In this document: in pieces, positions 28,519 to 37,070 of the stretch
Layout: each line of letters opens with the position of its first letter
Position numbering within the stretch: the first letter of the stretch is position 1
NCBI RefSeq assembly: GCF_000384215.1
Contig: NZ_KB913032.1
Span: forward strand, 3,985,665-4,049,664
From: Amycolatopsis alba DSM 44262
Lineage (GTDB): Bacteria > Actinomycetota > Actinomycetes > Mycobacteriales > Pseudonocardiaceae
Direction: 5' to 3'
DNA length: 64,000 bases
Position numbers and translations under genes: made by a program
Notes under the pieces: model-generated
Seen by the model: only the letters and a program-made list of their open reading frames with translations
The model's database searches: none
What the model was told of the DNA's origin: nothing

Positions 28519-28757
28519 TGAAGCCCGAAGACCCGGTTCTTGCGGTTGAGGTCGTCGATGTAGGCGGCGGCGACGTGGGTGAAGTTGATCGCCACCTCGG
28601 AGTCGTCCTTGGTCTTGATCGTCTGGACCGAACCGGTGCGGACGAAATGCGAGAGGTCCTTGGTCAGCCGTTCGGTTTCGTCCGTCGTGAGCGCGAAGAG
28701 CAGCGGCTCACCACCGGCGGCGAGATGGAGTACGAGCGCGGGTTTCTGGTCTGCCAT
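28515..28757 (-). CDS. Small conserved-looking hypothetical protein
   Basis: 80 residues from the ATG at 28757 (MADQKPALVLHLAAGG). The pattern of alternating strands with FALTTDETERLTKDLSHFV in the middle and SEVAINFTHVAAAYIDDL near the end suggests a compact alpha/beta domain. No family is recognised. It is antiparallel to both neighbours, overlaps the acyl-CoA dehydrogenase stop by four bases, and diverges from the EspG-like gene. The frame extends 12 codons upstream, but that extension looks unlikely. Confidence 0.6.
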   Translation of the reverse strand: MADQKPALVLHLAAGGEPLLFALTTDETERLTKDLSHFVRTGSVQTIKTKDDSEVAINFTHVAAAYIDDLNRKNRVFGLH

Positions 28758-28865
28758 GAACCCATGGCACCAGCATTGATCACGGCCGGGCAAGCGGGTT
28801 CGCTGCGGGCGTACCGGGTGCGTGGACTACGTTCATCCCGACGAACAAGACACCCGCGGGGGGAA

Positions 28866-29636
28866 ATGGCGATGCCGCATTCGTTCTCGTTGTCACTGGC
28901 GGCGATGGACATCCTGCTGGAACACGGCCGGTTCGGCCCGGCGCCGGTCCCGTTCGAAGTCCCGCATATCGGCACCACGACGGATCAGCGCGCGTTGGTG
29001 CGCGAGGCCGTCTTCCGTGACCTCGAAGGCCGCGGCCTGATGCGCGGCGGCAGGCTCGACGCCGACGTCGAACTCGCGATCGCCACGTTCGTCAATCCTC
29101 AGCTCGCCGTGTGGACGGTCGCGCAGATGGACAAGGGCAAGCAGCTGTTCGCGAGGTCGGCGACGAACGGCCAGTTCGCGGTCGTCGTGCGCCAGGACGA
29201 GAACCTGCTCGTATTCGAGGAGACCAGGCCGACCGCGATCGTCGCGTCGATCGTCGACCTGCTGCCGCTGACCCCGGCGGGGCCCGGCCAGTCCGTCACC
29301 ATCGCGAAGCCGGCCAGTGCGCCGAAGCGGCCTCGCAACGACGACGCGTACGACCCCTTCGCCAAGGTCAGCGGACCCCGGTCCCATGGCTCGAACCCGC
29401 AGCAGCGGCAGGTGGAGCGGATCTTCGAGAAGCCGAAGACGCGCGTGGGCCAGTTCAGTGTGTTCATCCGCGGCGGCCAGGTCTTCCCGCCGCTGGCGTG
29501 GTTCGACACCGAAGCGGGCCGGTTCATGATGACCTCGCGCCAGGCGGCCGACGGGCAAAGCTGGCTGACCTACGCTCCGGCGGACAACGCGAGGATCGCG
29601 CAGCAGCTGTACGCCCAGCTCGAAGGCCAGTTCTGA
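28866..29636 (+). CDS. EspG-family ESX secretion-associated protein
   Basis: 256 residues in the EspG (ESX-specific PE/PPE chaperone) family pattern: an N-terminal LAAMDILLEHGRFGPAPVPFEV, the central AVWTVAQMDKGKQLFARSATNGQFAVVV, and a C-terminal region with FFxxRGG-like FSVFIRGGQVFPPLAWFDTE (first 19 residues of the element). Cytosolic chaperones of this type bind WXG/PPE-like substrates before ESX export. The PPE/WXG-like gene lies 1.2 kb downstream. ATG 28866 follows a G-rich stretch (28857-28862); ATG 28872 is also possible. Confidence 0.75.
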   Translation: MAMPHSFSLSLAAMDILLEHGRFGPAPVPFEVPHIGTTTDQRALVREAVFRDLEGRGLMRGGRLDADVELAIATFVNPQLAVWTVAQMDKGKQLFARSATNGQFAVVVRQDENLLVFEETRPTAIVASIVDLLPLTPAGPGQSVTIAKPASAPKRPRNDDAYDPFAKVSGPRSHGSNPQQRQVERIFEKPKTRVGQFSVFIRGGQVFPPLAWFDTEAGRFMMTSRQAADGQSWLTYAPADNARIAQQLYAQLEGQF

Positions 29637-29790
29637 GCAGTCGGGAACCGGGGTGACGCCCGTTTCGTCACAGTTCAGGCGCGTGCTGCGATGATCGGCG
29701 AATAGGTTCGATCCTCGTTGCGCTGAGTGCTCGGCTAGTAGACTGCCGGGCGGTACGCACGGGCGAGCAGACGATGCAGTGGGGCGGACG

Positions 29791-30267
29791 ATGGCTTTCG
29801 AAGCGGACGGCGGACAGGCGGCACCGAACTTCTCGATCGGCGCCGCGGTGGGTGCGGCGGCGAACTACGTGGAGGCGGGTGGCCTGAACCAGGCCGCGAT
29901 CGCCAAGGTCAGCGCCGAGACCCAGAAGCTCGTTTCGGCCGCCAAGAGCGGTGGCTTCAAGATCAGCGAAGAGGGCGTCAAGCCGCTTCGCGAGGCGCTT
30001 ACGAAGATGTCCGAAGAGCTCACCGCCCTCAGCAGGAAGACGATGCGGCTTTCCGAAGCGCCTCAGCTCGGTGACCACCCGTACGGGAAGGCCGTCGCGG
30101 CCCACGACCACAAGGGCGCCGCCCAGGCGAGCAACTCCGCGAGCGCGATCCTCGAACAGTTCAAGCAGGTCGTCCGCGACGCGGACGAGGCGCTGGCCAG
30201 GGCCGCCGGGCTGTACAAGGGCGTCGAAGACCGCGCGATCGACGCCACCAAGAAGGTTCAGGCCTGA
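29791..30267 (+). CDS. Helical ESX-associated hypothetical protein
   Basis: 158 residues, almost entirely predicted helix: EAGGLNQAAIAKVSAETQKL, then SEELTALSRKTMRLSE, and a C-terminal helix from KGAAQASNSASAILEQF to the end. The shape and place fit small secreted or chaperoned partners in ESX-associated gene sets. The ATG at 29791 was chosen over one twelve bases upstream. It precedes the DUF3558 lipoprotein gene by five bases. A -10-like TAGACT lies near 29741 in the 154-base gap before it. Confidence 0.65.
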   Translation: MAFEADGGQAAPNFSIGAAVGAAANYVEAGGLNQAAIAKVSAETQKLVSAAKSGGFKISEEGVKPLREALTKMSEELTALSRKTMRLSEAPQLGDHPYGKAVAAHDHKGAAQASNSASAILEQFKQVVRDADEALARAAGLYKGVEDRAIDATKKVQA

Positions 30268-30272
30268 GGACG

Positions 30273-30821
30273 ATGAAGAAGCTCTACGTGGTGCCGCTCG
30301 CCGCGGCCGCACTGGTACTGGCCGCGTGCTCCAGCGAGAAGCCGGGAAACGCCAGCCCGGCTCCGTCGGCGCCGCCCGCCCAGACCGGCGGATCCAGTTC
30401 GGCACCCGCCACCGGCGCCGGCGACACCAAGTCGATCGATCCGTGCTCGCTCCTCGGCGTGGCCGACCTCACGTCCTACGGGACGTTCAAGCCGCCGACG
30501 ACGGCGAACGAGGGCGGAGCCCGCTCTTGCCAGTTCGACAAGGCGGCGACGAGCGCCGCGGACGCCGTGTCCTTGGGCGTCGACATCCGGGACACGCAGA
30601 ACGTCGACAGTGTCGGTGACGCCGGGAACGGCAAGACGACAGGCAACGTCAACGGGCGCAAAGCGGTGCTCGCGCCGAAGCCTGGCGGATGCTTGATGGC
30701 GCTCGAACTCGGCCCGTCGGCGCGGGTCGATGTCCTGGTCGCGGCCGCCGAAACCAAACAGGCCTGCGAGATCGCCGAGAAGATCGCCGACATCGTCGAA
30801 CCGAAGCTTCCGAAGAGCTAA
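30273..30821 (+). CDS. DUF3558 lipoprotein
   Basis: 182 residues with a lipoprotein signal peptide: MKKLYVVPLAAAALVLAAC, lipid attached at Cys19, followed by a Ser/Pro/Ala-rich linker. The mature domain starts with IDPCSLLGVADLTSYG, the recurring beginning of DUF3558, and has further cysteines (RSCQF, GGCLMAL, KQACEIA) that may form disulfides. DUF3558 proteins are outer-face lipoproteins of actinomycetes, often near ESX-associated genes. It is five bases after the helical gene and 12 bases before the PPE-like gene. Confidence 0.85.
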   Translation: MKKLYVVPLAAAALVLAACSSEKPGNASPAPSAPPAQTGGSSSAPATGAGDTKSIDPCSLLGVADLTSYGTFKPPTTANEGGARSCQFDKAATSAADAVSLGVDIRDTQNVDSVGDAGNGKTTGNVNGRKAVLAPKPGGCLMALELGPSARVDVLVAAAETKQACEIAEKIADIVEPKLPKS

Positions 30822-30833
30822 GGGGGAATCAGG

Positions 30834-32318
30834 ATGACCACGAAGACACCGAACCTGAGCGAGAAGCAGGTCTCCGACCTTTCGCCCGCGGCACGTGACA
30901 CGTACTTCCAGCAGAAGGCCCAGGAGGGCGTCGACCCCAGTGACGGCTGGCTGTTCGGCGCGGTCAAGCAGTTCATGGCCGCCGGGAAGGCGCACCAGCA
31001 GTCCCAGGAGGTCGGCGACAAGAACGTCGACCAGCTGACCAAGAACGGCGACGTCCAGTACGTCGAGGGGCTGGAGCCGTCGAACGCGGACTACCAGGGC
31101 TACGACCACGAGAAGCTCGAACAGTTCGTCAACAGCAATTTGAACGTCGAGCAGGTCTCCGACGTTTCGACCGCGTACCACGAGATGCACAAGGCCTTCG
31201 ACACTTTCTCGAAGACCATGGACCAAGCGGTCACGGCGTCGCAGGGCACCTGGGAAGGTGACGCGGCGGGCAACGCGCAGGGCTACTTCAAGAGCCTCAG
31301 CAAGTGGTCCGATGCGAACTCCCAGAACGCGAAGCTCGCCTCCGAGACGATCTACGACCAGGGCACCGCGGCTTCCACCGTGAAGAACACGATGCCCAAG
31401 CCGATCCCCTTCAACTGGAAGGACGAGGTCGGCGGCTGGGTGACGTCGAACCCGTTCAACCTGGGCGACAACATCGACAAGTCCATCCAGAAGCAGAAGG
31501 ACAGCCAGGACGCGCACACCGAGGCCGCCTCGGCCATGCACAACTACGACAAGGCGCTGTACGACGCCGCGTCGAAGCAGCCCGCCTTCGCCGAGCCGCC
31601 CAAGTTCGGCGTGGACGGTGGCGGCGGGATCGACAAGCCGCAGCCTTACGAGTTGCCGCCCGGATCGCGAAACCCCGGTGACGGCCAGCCCGGCCACGGC
31701 AATCCCGGCAACACCTACATCCCGCCCGGCAACGGCGGCGGTGGCGGCAGCGGTGGTGGCGGCAATGGCGGAGGCGGCGGTGGTGGTGGTGGCGGCCACA
31801 TCCCCGGCCCCGGCAGCACCACGGGGACGGGCAGCATCCCGTCGAGCACGACGCCGTCGGGTTTCCTGGGCAACCAGCCGCCGGTCACCACGCCCGGCCC
31901 GAACAACAACATGAACTCCATGCCGATGAGCCCGATGCCGATGTCGCCCATGATGGGCGGCGGCATGGGCGACTCCGAGTACAACGGGCGGAACAGCCGT
32001 GGTGGCGGCGGCGGAAGCGGGTTCGGCCCTGGTGGCGGTTCGGGCTCCACGCCCGGTTCGGGTTCCGCGTCCGGCGCGGCCCGGCCCGGTGGTGTCGGCG
32101 CCGCCGAAGCGGCGGCAGGCCGCGGTATGGGCGGCCTCGGCGGTGGCTCCGCCGGCCGTGGCGGTCCGGGTATGGGCGGCGGCATGGGTGGCCGCGGTCA
32201 GCACGCGGACGGGGAAGAGGACACCGAGCACCAGCGTCCGACGTACCTCGTCGAGGGCGACCCGGACGAGGTCTTCGGCACCGACATGCGCACCGCTCCG
32301 CCGGTCATCGGCGAATAG
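30834..32318 (+). CDS. PPE/WXG-like secreted protein with glycine-rich tail
   Basis: 494 residues. The N-terminal 250 are helical with a WXG-type turn QGTWEGDAAGNAQGYF, characteristic of type VII secretion substrates. From about residue 265 to 455 it is low complexity (Gly, Pro, Ser, Met), with runs of G and MSPMPMSPMMGGG. The last 25 residues, with TYLVEGDPDEVFGTD and APPVIGE, form a tail that recurs in actinomycete ESX-associated proteins. The gene closes the set EspG-like, helical protein, DUF3558, PPE-like and is followed by a strong terminator. Confidence 0.8.
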   Translation: MTTKTPNLSEKQVSDLSPAARDTYFQQKAQEGVDPSDGWLFGAVKQFMAAGKAHQQSQEVGDKNVDQLTKNGDVQYVEGLEPSNADYQGYDHEKLEQFVNSNLNVEQVSDVSTAYHEMHKAFDTFSKTMDQAVTASQGTWEGDAAGNAQGYFKSLSKWSDANSQNAKLASETIYDQGTAASTVKNTMPKPIPFNWKDEVGGWVTSNPFNLGDNIDKSIQKQKDSQDAHTEAASAMHNYDKALYDAASKQPAFAEPPKFGVDGGGGIDKPQPYELPPGSRNPGDGQPGHGNPGNTYIPPGNGGGGGSGGGGNGGGGGGGGGGHIPGPGSTTGTGSIPSSTTPSGFLGNQPPVTTPGPNNNMNSMPMSPMPMSPMMGGGMGDSEYNGRNSRGGGGGSGFGPGGGSGSTPGSGSASGAARPGGVGAAEAAAGRGMGGLGGGSAGRGGPGMGGGMGGRGQHADGEEDTEHQRPTYLVEGDPDEVFGTDMRTAPPVIGE

Positions 32319-32327
32319 GCCGCAGAC

Positions 32328-32361
32328 AAAAGGCCCTTTCCCGCGAGGGAAAGGGCCTTTT
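32328..32361. terminator. Bidirectional terminator between the PPE-like gene and aftB
   Basis: A perfect 15-bp stem AAAAGGCCCTTTCCC (32328-32342) pairs with 32347-32361 around GCGA. The stem ends in A and T runs on both sides, so it can stop transcription in both directions between these convergent genes. Confidence 0.85.
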
Positions 32362-32373
32362 GCGCGTTCCTGG

Positions 32374-34095
32374 TCAGCGCCCGTGTTGTGCGATGTACGG
32401 GTTGCGGTCGTAGCGCAGACCGGACCGGCCGACCGAGTGCACCAGGTTCTCCCAGAATCGGCTTCCGGTCAGCGGCGCGCGCACGGAAGCCAGCATTTCC
32501 TGGATCTCGGGTCGCGCGAGGGAACGCCTCGCGGAGGCGATTTCCTCCGCGTCCACCGCGCCGCCGGTCGCCGCGGCCAGCTCTTCCGGAGTGCCCCGGC
32601 CGGCGTCCGCGAGGGTCCAGGCGACCGAGAGCAGCTTGTCGTGCCCCATCGGCCAGCCTTTGATCGAGAGCGAGTGCGACGCCAGTGGGCTCGCCAGCCC
32701 GAGGTCGTCGACCACCTTGTAGTCGTAGGGCAGCAGCAGGCCGGGGAAGCCGAGCGCGCCGGGAGACGAGACCACGGTCCGCTCCCGCGCCGGTACGACG
32801 AGCCATCGATGGTCGAGCGACACCGCGACGACAGGCCCCTCCTTGCCTTCCATCGCCTTGGCCAGTTCCGGCAGGTAGCCGGGGGCTTGAGCGGCGTCCT
32901 CGGCCAGGATCGGATGGGACTCGCCCGTGGTGTCGACCCAGAAGACGCGGGAATCGGTGATGGAGTGGGCGCCGATCTTGTGATCGACCGCCGAAGGCGC
33001 CCGTAACCAGCCCCCGCTCACTAGAGCCCAGACGCCGAGCACCAGCAGCGGCAGCGCGGTCCATTTGCCGAGCGGCACCGCGAGCACCGGGAGAAGAAGC
33101 AGCAAGAGCGGCGGAAGCAGCATGCGGCCGTGCATGTAGTCACCGCCGACACGGGTGACGTAGAAGAGCAGGCAGAGCGCGGCGATGACGGGCAGCACGA
33201 CCACGATGGTCGTCGCACGCGACAGCTTCCGGAGCACCAACGCCGCGACGACCACCAGCGTGAGCAGCGGGATCACCAGCAGGTACGGGTCGAGTAGGTC
33301 GGCGATGTAGTAGAAGCCGCGGTCCCAGCGGGCCTTCGAGGCTTCTTTCGCCAGCGCCGTGTTCGGCGTGATCAGGCCGTAGTAACCCATGCGGAAGATC
33401 TGATAGCCGGCAGGCAGCACGCCTGCCACGAGAATCCAGAGCAGGGCGCGTTTCCAGCCCGGCTTGGCGATGAGGAGCAAGGCGACGCCACCGAGCACGG
33501 TCACCAGTGCGAATTCGGGGCGGACCAGCGGGCCGAGCCCGAGAATGAAGACCGTGGCCCACGGTCGCGTGCCGGGACGGGTGGCGTGGCGGACCAAGAG
33601 CCACCACACACCCGCGAGCCAGCAGGTGACGAGGCCGGTTTCGAGACCTGACGTCGCGAAGTCCCAGAACGGAGAGAGGCCGAGAAGCAGGAGTGCTCCG
33701 GCCGGAACGATCAGTTTCGAGGGGTGCAGGCGACGAGCGCCGTCGAGGCCGAGCGCCATCCCGGCGGCCGCGAAGAGCAGCCCGAGAATGACGGCCGCCC
33801 ATTCGAGCCGGACGCCGAAAAGGCCGACAAGTGCGACGATGTATGTCCACAGCGTGCTGGTGTTCGCTTCGACACGTTCACCGGCGTTGAACGTCGGGCC
33901 GTTGCCGTCCAGAAGATTCTGCACGGTCCGCAGCACGATCAGTCCATCGTCACACACCCATCTTCGGTTCCATGCGATCACCGCGAACAGGGCCACGACC
34001 AGCCCGATGCTGACGAGATTCCAGTCGAACCCAGGTCTGCGTCCGGGGCTGGGGCTCGCTTCCGGAGTGTCCGGAGCGAGCAGGGTCGTATCCAC
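32374..34095 (-). CDS. aftB: Terminal beta-(1->2) arabinofuranosyltransferase AftB
   Basis: A 573-residue polytopic GT-C enzyme (GT89 type) that would add terminal beta-1,2 arabinofuranose from decaprenyl-phospho-arabinose. The first extracytoplasmic loop reads CDDGLIVLRTVQNLLDGN then FNAGERVEANTSTLWTY, the closest match in the window to the M. tuberculosis AftB signature. About ten membrane segments are followed by a soluble periplasmic domain that ends with RYDRNPYIAQHGR. A GTG start at 34095 follows GGGGGAT. It is transcribed on its own, with terminators on either side. Confidence 0.85.
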   Translation of the reverse strand: MDTTLLAPDTPEASPSPGRRPGFDWNLVSIGLVVALFAVIAWNRRWVCDDGLIVLRTVQNLLDGNGPTFNAGERVEANTSTLWTYIVALVGLFGVRLEWAAVILGLLFAAAGMALGLDGARRLHPSKLIVPAGALLLLGLSPFWDFATSGLETGLVTCWLAGVWWLLVRHATRPGTRPWATVFILGLGPLVRPEFALVTVLGGVALLLIAKPGWKRALLWILVAGVLPAGYQIFRMGYYGLITPNTALAKEASKARWDRGFYYIADLLDPYLLVIPLLTLVVVAALVLRKLSRATTIVVVLPVIAALCLLFYVTRVGGDYMHGRMLLPPLLLLLLPVLAVPLGKWTALPLLVLGVWALVSGGWLRAPSAVDHKIGAHSITDSRVFWVDTTGESHPILAEDAAQAPGYLPELAKAMEGKEGPVVAVSLDHRWLVVPARERTVVSSPGALGFPGLLLPYDYKVVDDLGLASPLASHSLSIKGWPMGHDKLLSVAWTLADAGRGTPEELAAATGGAVDAEEIASARRSLARPEIQEMLASVRAPLTGSRFWENLVHSVGRSGLRYDRNPYIAQHGR

Positions 34096-34198
34096 GAGCT
34101 AATCCCCCAAAGGTCTGGACCTTGCGCAAGGTCAGTCTCTGGGAATACGACCGAAGCGGGGCACAGGTTGCCTGGCCGTTCTCGTGAGTAGCGCTGAC

Positions 34199-34248
34199 AA
34201 AAAATGGCCACCCTTGCCGACGAGTTTCCTCACCGGCAAGGGCGGCCA
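34199..34248 (-). terminator. Intrinsic terminator of the wzm-wzt-glfT1 operon
   Basis: On the minus strand a 15-bp stem (34248-34234 with 34219-34205, one mismatch) is followed by six T residues at 34204-34199. It lies 20 bases after the glfT1 stop. Confidence 0.85.
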
Positions 34249-34268
34249 CCCTCGGTCTTTCGTATCTC

Positions 34269-35177
34269 TCAGTAGCGGTAGAACTTCTCCTTGTGGCCCT
34301 GGCGCACCAGCTTCAGCCACTGCAGGAAAGCCTTCGGGTCCCGCTTCACCCCGACGAAGTACAGCCCGAACCGCACCACTTCGAGCGCGCCGATCTTGCG
34401 CATGCCCGGCTGTGACAGCAGGTAGCCGCGGTTGCGGTAGGTGTAGTAGCGCTTGACCTCGTTCTCCGGGTCCTGCGCGTGGAACCGGCCGCCCAGCATC
34501 GGCTTGAACTCGTCCGAGCCGTCCGGGTGCAGGTACGCGGTCTTGAGCGAGGTGCCGAACGGCAGCCCCGACCGCACCAGGCGCCGGTGCAGTTCGACCT
34601 CGTCGCCGCGGAAGAACAACCGCAGATCCGGCACGCCGACGACGTCCAAAGTGGACGCGCGGAACAACGCGCCGTTCATCAGTGAGGCGATGCCGGGCAG
34701 GAAGTCGACGCCCAGTTCCGACGACGAACGCTTCCAGGTCAGCCCGCGCCGCAACGGGAACGCGAGCTTGTCCGGCGCGTCGATGTTGGACACCACCGGC
34801 GAGATCTCGGCCAGATCCCGCTTTTCGGCCTCTTCCAGCAGGATCGCGAGGACGTTCTCGTCGGCGGGACGGCCGTCGTCGTCGGCCAGCCAGACCCAGT
34901 CCGCGCCCAGCGAAAGCGCGTGCAGCATGCCGAGCGCGAATCCGCCCGCACCGCCGAGGTTGCGGTGCGAAGGCAGGTACGTGAAGGGAAGCGGGTAGTT
35001 CTCGACGATGTCCCGCGCCGACTTGTCCGGCCCGTTGTCGACCACGACGAGGTGGTCGACGGGCCGCGTCTGCGCGGCGATCACCTTGAGCGAGTCCGCG
35101 AGCAGTTCCCGCCGATGGCGCGTGACGACGACGCCGACGACGGCGCCTTCGGGCAACTGCCGGGTCTCGCTGGTCAT
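34269..35177 (-). CDS. glfT1: Galactofuranosyltransferase GlfT1
   Basis: A 302-residue GT2 enzyme, equivalent to Rv3782, that starts the galactan by adding the first Galf residues to the decaprenyl-diphosphate linker. It shows VVVTRHRRELLADSLK, the NLGGAGGFALGML segment shared with GlfT2, the metal-binding WLADDDGRPAD, GALFRASTLDVVG and FFRGDEVELHRRL. It overlaps the Wzt gene by four bases (ATGA). The wzm-wzt-glfT1 order matches the mycobacterial Rv3783-Rv3781-Rv3782 neighbourhood, supporting the assignment. Confidence 0.92.
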   Translation of the reverse strand: MTSETRQLPEGAVVGVVVTRHRRELLADSLKVIAAQTRPVDHLVVVDNGPDKSARDIVENYPLPFTYLPSHRNLGGAGGFALGMLHALSLGADWVWLADDDGRPADENVLAILLEEAEKRDLAEISPVVSNIDAPDKLAFPLRRGLTWKRSSSELGVDFLPGIASLMNGALFRASTLDVVGVPDLRLFFRGDEVELHRRLVRSGLPFGTSLKTAYLHPDGSDEFKPMLGGRFHAQDPENEVKRYYTYRNRGYLLSQPGMRKIGALEVVRFGLYFVGVKRDPKAFLQWLKLVRQGHKEKFYRY

Positions 35178-35998
35178 CCTTGACCGCCGTTCGTCGTCGA
35201 CACCGTCTCGGGTTCGACGCCGAACCGCTCCAGCGTCTCCTTGCTCATGTTCTCGAACGGGTCGCGGCCCTTGTAACCGGTGAGTACGTCGCGCAGCGAA
35301 CCGCGCTGCTTCACATGCCCCTCGTCCATCCAGATGGCGGAATCGCAGAGCTCGAAGAGGAACTCGTCCGAGTGGCTGGCGAACACCAGGATGCCCGAAC
35401 GCTTCACCAGGGCCTTCAACCGGTCCTTCGCCTTGTTGAGGAACGCCGCGTCGACCGCGCCGATGCCCTCGTCGAGGATCAGGATCTCCGGGTCGATCGA
35501 GGTGACCACACCCAGCGCCAGCCGCACGCGCATACCGGTGGAGTACGTCCGCAGCGGCATCTGCAGGTAGTCGCCGAGTTCGGTGAACTCCGCGATGTCG
35601 TCGACGCGGGCTTCCATCTGCTTCGCGGTCATCCCGAGGAACAGGCCGCGGATGATGATGTTCTCCAGCCCGGAGATCTCCGGGTCCATGCCGATGCCGA
35701 GGTCGAAGACCGGCGCGATCTTTCCGGAGATCTTCGCCGAGCCACGAGTGGGCTCGTAGATCCCGGACAGCAGCCGCAGCAGCGTCGACTTGCCGGCGCC
35801 GTTGTGGCCGACCAGGCCGACGCGGTCGCCCTCCTTCAGCTGGAGCGTCACGTCGTGCAGGGCTTCGATGATCGGCACCTTGGTCTCGGTACCGATCTTG
35901 CCGCCGACCTTGCCCAGCACCTTTTTCTTCATGGAGCGGGTCTTCGCGTCGAAGATGGGGAAGTCGACGTAGGCGTTGTGCACATCAATGCTGACCAT
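35174..35998 (-). CDS. wzt: ABC transporter ATP-binding protein of galactan exporter (Wzt type)
   Basis: 274 residues of a polysaccharide-export ATPase. Walker A is GHNGAGKS at residues 64-71, the signature is TYSTGMRVRLALGV, and Walker B is EILILDEG. The length shows only a nucleotide-binding domain without the long carbohydrate-binding C-terminal domain of some Wzt proteins, so the exported chain is probably not recognised by a terminal cap. It corresponds to Rv3781 and, with the permease, is thought to move lipid-linked galactan across the membrane. Three bases separate it from the permease stop. Confidence 0.92.
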   Translation of the reverse strand: MVSIDVHNAYVDFPIFDAKTRSMKKKVLGKVGGKIGTETKVPIIEALHDVTLQLKEGDRVGLVGHNGAGKSTLLRLLSGIYEPTRGSAKISGKIAPVFDLGIGMDPEISGLENIIIRGLFLGMTAKQMEARVDDIAEFTELGDYLQMPLRTYSTGMRVRLALGVVTSIDPEILILDEGIGAVDAAFLNKAKDRLKALVKRSGILVFASHSDEFLFELCDSAIWMDEGHVKQRGSLRDVLTGYKGRDPFENMSKETLERFGVEPETVSTTNGGQG

Positions 35999-36001
35999 CT
36001 G

Positions 36002-36955
36002 TCACACCCAATAAGAGACGCGGGAACGGTAATTGCGCATCGCGACCAGCGCGAGGATCCAGCCGACGACGGTGAAGCCGGCCACCACGTACCAGCTGTT
36101 GATGCTGACTTCCTGTCCGATCAGTGGCGCGCGCACGATCTGGATGAAGTGGAACAACGGGTTGCCGTGGACGAACGGCAACGCCCACGAGGTGTCGACC
36201 CTGGCGCCGCCCGCCATCAGCTGGTCGACCGGCCACACGATCGGCGTCATGTAGAACAGCAGCTGGATGATCGAGCTGATCACCTGCGGGATGTCGCGGT
36301 AACGGGTCGAGATGATGCCCAGCAGCAGGGTGACCCAGCCGGCGTTCAGCGCGAGCATGAAGAAGCCGGGGATCGCGGTGAGCGAGTACCAGCCGATGCC
36401 GGGGTGGCAGATCCCGGAGAAACCCGGATCGCAGTTGCCGGTGTTCAGCGAATACGGATGGTTCAGCGCGGTGAAGAAGATCGCGACGACGATCACGTAG
36501 ACGATCAGGTTGTGCATCAGCATCAAGGTCTGGCGCCACACCGTGCGCAGCACGTAGACCGACAGCGGTGCCGGGAGCTGTTTGATCAGCCCCTCGTTGG
36601 AGATGAAGGTCTCCATGCCCTCGGACAGGCAGCCGCTGATGAAGCCCCAGATGATGAACCCGGTGCTGATGTAGGGCAGGAACGTCGGCGTCGGCATGTG
36701 GAACAACTGTGAGTACAGAAGTCCCAGGCCCAGCGCGATGACACCCTGGCTGATGGTGATCCAGAACGGGCCGATCACCGAGCGGCGATAGCGCTGCTTG
36801 ATGTCCTGCCAGCCGAGGTGTCCCCACAGCTCTTTGGCGGCGAACCCGGTCTTGATGTCGGCGAACGCCCGCGAAAAGGTCTTGCTGTCCGAAATCGGCG
36901 GAACCGAGGTCGGCGCAGCACCGTCGGGGGCGTGAACCGTGCTGGTGGCATGCAC
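36002..36955 (-). CDS. wzm: ABC transporter permease of galactan exporter (Wzm type)
   Basis: 317 residues with six hydrophobic segments and the ABC-2 permease pattern: KQRYRRSVIGPFWITISQGV before the first helix, then NLIVYVIVVAIFF, STRYRDIPQVISSIIQLLFY and WPVDQLM. It corresponds to Rv3783. The reading frame stays open upstream; the GTG at 36955 was chosen because the frame beyond it loses family similarity and because it leaves a 115-base space to the divergent GT29-like gene. It is the first gene of the operon wzm-wzt-glfT1. Confidence 0.9.
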   Translation of the reverse strand: MHATSTVHAPDGAAPTSVPPISDSKTFSRAFADIKTGFAAKELWGHLGWQDIKQRYRRSVIGPFWITISQGVIALGLGLLYSQLFHMPTPTFLPYISTGFIIWGFISGCLSEGMETFISNEGLIKQLPAPLSVYVLRTVWRQTLMLMHNLIVYVIVVAIFFTALNHPYSLNTGNCDPGFSGICHPGIGWYSLTAIPGFFMLALNAGWVTLLLGIISTRYRDIPQVISSIIQLLFYMTPIVWPVDQLMAGGARVDTSWALPFVHGNPLFHFIQIVRAPLIGQEVSINSWYVVAGFTVVGWILALVAMRNYRSRVSYWV

Positions 36956-37070
36956 GGGAACGAGGGTACCGATGGGGCCGATGGTGGCTGGGACACCCCG
37001 TCCCGACCACGGAAAGCTACCGTCGGCTTTGCACCCGAACGCGGTGCGTGTGCTGGTACTTTCTGCCCTC

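Noticed and set aside
32328..32361. The GGCCCTTT hairpin as a member of the intergenic repeat family
   Set aside because: It shares no core with the GCGAAAG palindromes and has the features of an ordinary bidirectional terminator.
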